64,000 bases of DNA from contig CAWJNN010000002.1 in the NCBI GenBank assembly GCA_963844115.1, positions 33,520 through 97,519 on the forward strand, read 5' to 3'. Positions 63,899-64,000 of this stretch are shown piece after piece. This DNA is from CS4-C045 sp963844115 (GTDB taxonomy: Bacteria; Planctomycetota; Planctomycetia; Pirellulales; UBA7805). The notes below the pieces were generated by a model, which ran no database searches, was not told where the DNA came from, and worked only from the letters and a program-made list of their open reading frames with translations. The translations under genes and the position numbers were made by a program. The stretch's first letter is position 1. Each line of letters opens with the position of its first letter.

Positions 63899-64000
63899 AC
63901 GAGTTCCCTGCGCGTTGGAATAGGACACGACACACATCGGCTGCAGGCCGGCGGGCCGTTGCGGCTTGGCGGTGTCGAGATTCCGCACGATTATCATCTG
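63899..64000 (+). CDS. ispF: 2-C-methyl-D-erythritol 2,4-cyclodiphosphate synthase, N-terminus (cut by window edge)
   Basis: The last 34 codons of the window read SSLRVGIGHDTHRLQAG-GPLRLGGVEIPHDYHL. RVGIGHDTHRL is the IspF signature with the metal-binding Asp and His. IspF makes the cyclic diphosphate in the MEP pathway to isoprenoids. The start codon is odd: at the best distance from the ribosome site (gaaggaga, 63883-63890) the codon is ACG (63899). A CTG at 63908 would be the only alternative and is too far. A base error for ATG is likely. Confidence 0.85.

Overview
This window looks like a piece of a Planctomycetes chromosome, most likely Pirellulales-like. That assignment is inference from gene content: several membrane-anchored or secreted hypothetical proteins of planctomycete type, a TatC with a long insertion, a 32-residue very basic protein, a BNR/HEAT-like secreted protein, a PEGA protein, and intergenic space full of short repeats. 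No rRNA or tRNA gene was seen. The window opens inside metK and closes inside ispF.

Layout. 1-6.3 kb: metK end, a broken membrane protein, UDP-sugar pyrophosphorylase, manC, argG. 6.3-14.6 kb: hypothetical envelope proteins, a DinB protein, a CYTH protein, a lipoprotein, a YugP-type metalloprotease, gamma-glutamyltranspeptidase. 14.9-19.9 kb: a giant FtsX-type permease and an internally duplicated transporter-like protein. 20.4-23 kb: queE-queC divergent from queF (queuosine precursor), then a nucleoside deaminase. 23-31 kb: a TIM-barrel isomerase, a very large FHA/coiled-coil/membrane protein, a DksA-type protein, an HtrA-like protease. 31-38 kb: nucleoside hydrolase, trpD, a tiny basic protein, a FabZ-like dehydratase, trmB, purF, proB. 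38-45.5 kb: VOC protein, sialidase-like protein, mscL, DUF167, psd, sppA, lexA. 46-52.3 kb: sigma-54 response regulator and histidine kinase, LptF/G-type permease, PP2C phosphatase. 52.4-58.9 kb: PEGA protein, mlaD-mlaF-mlaE, K+ channel, tatC. 58.9-63.8 kb: UbiA-type prenyltransferase with a TIM-barrel isomerase, then a three-gene ABC exporter; ispF starts at the right edge.

Two patterns run through the whole window. First, the intergenic regions carry tandem arrays that nearly always have a 7-bp period, although the sequence of the unit differs from site to site. Several abut start codons and two are arranged as inverted arms. Other intergenic regions hold perfect hairpins and a MITE-like family with terminal inverted repeats. 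Second, at least nine genes are broken by small indels, often in G runs, including enzymes expected to be essential (argG, psd). This is best explained by sequence or assembly error, and those genes are annotated here as single loci.

The best candidate for something under-described is the heptad-repeat system (tandem 7-mers of unrelated sequence at about ten loci). Next are the FHA/coiled-coil/membrane protein with a recent 150-codon duplication, and the small proteins at 1505 and 33460.
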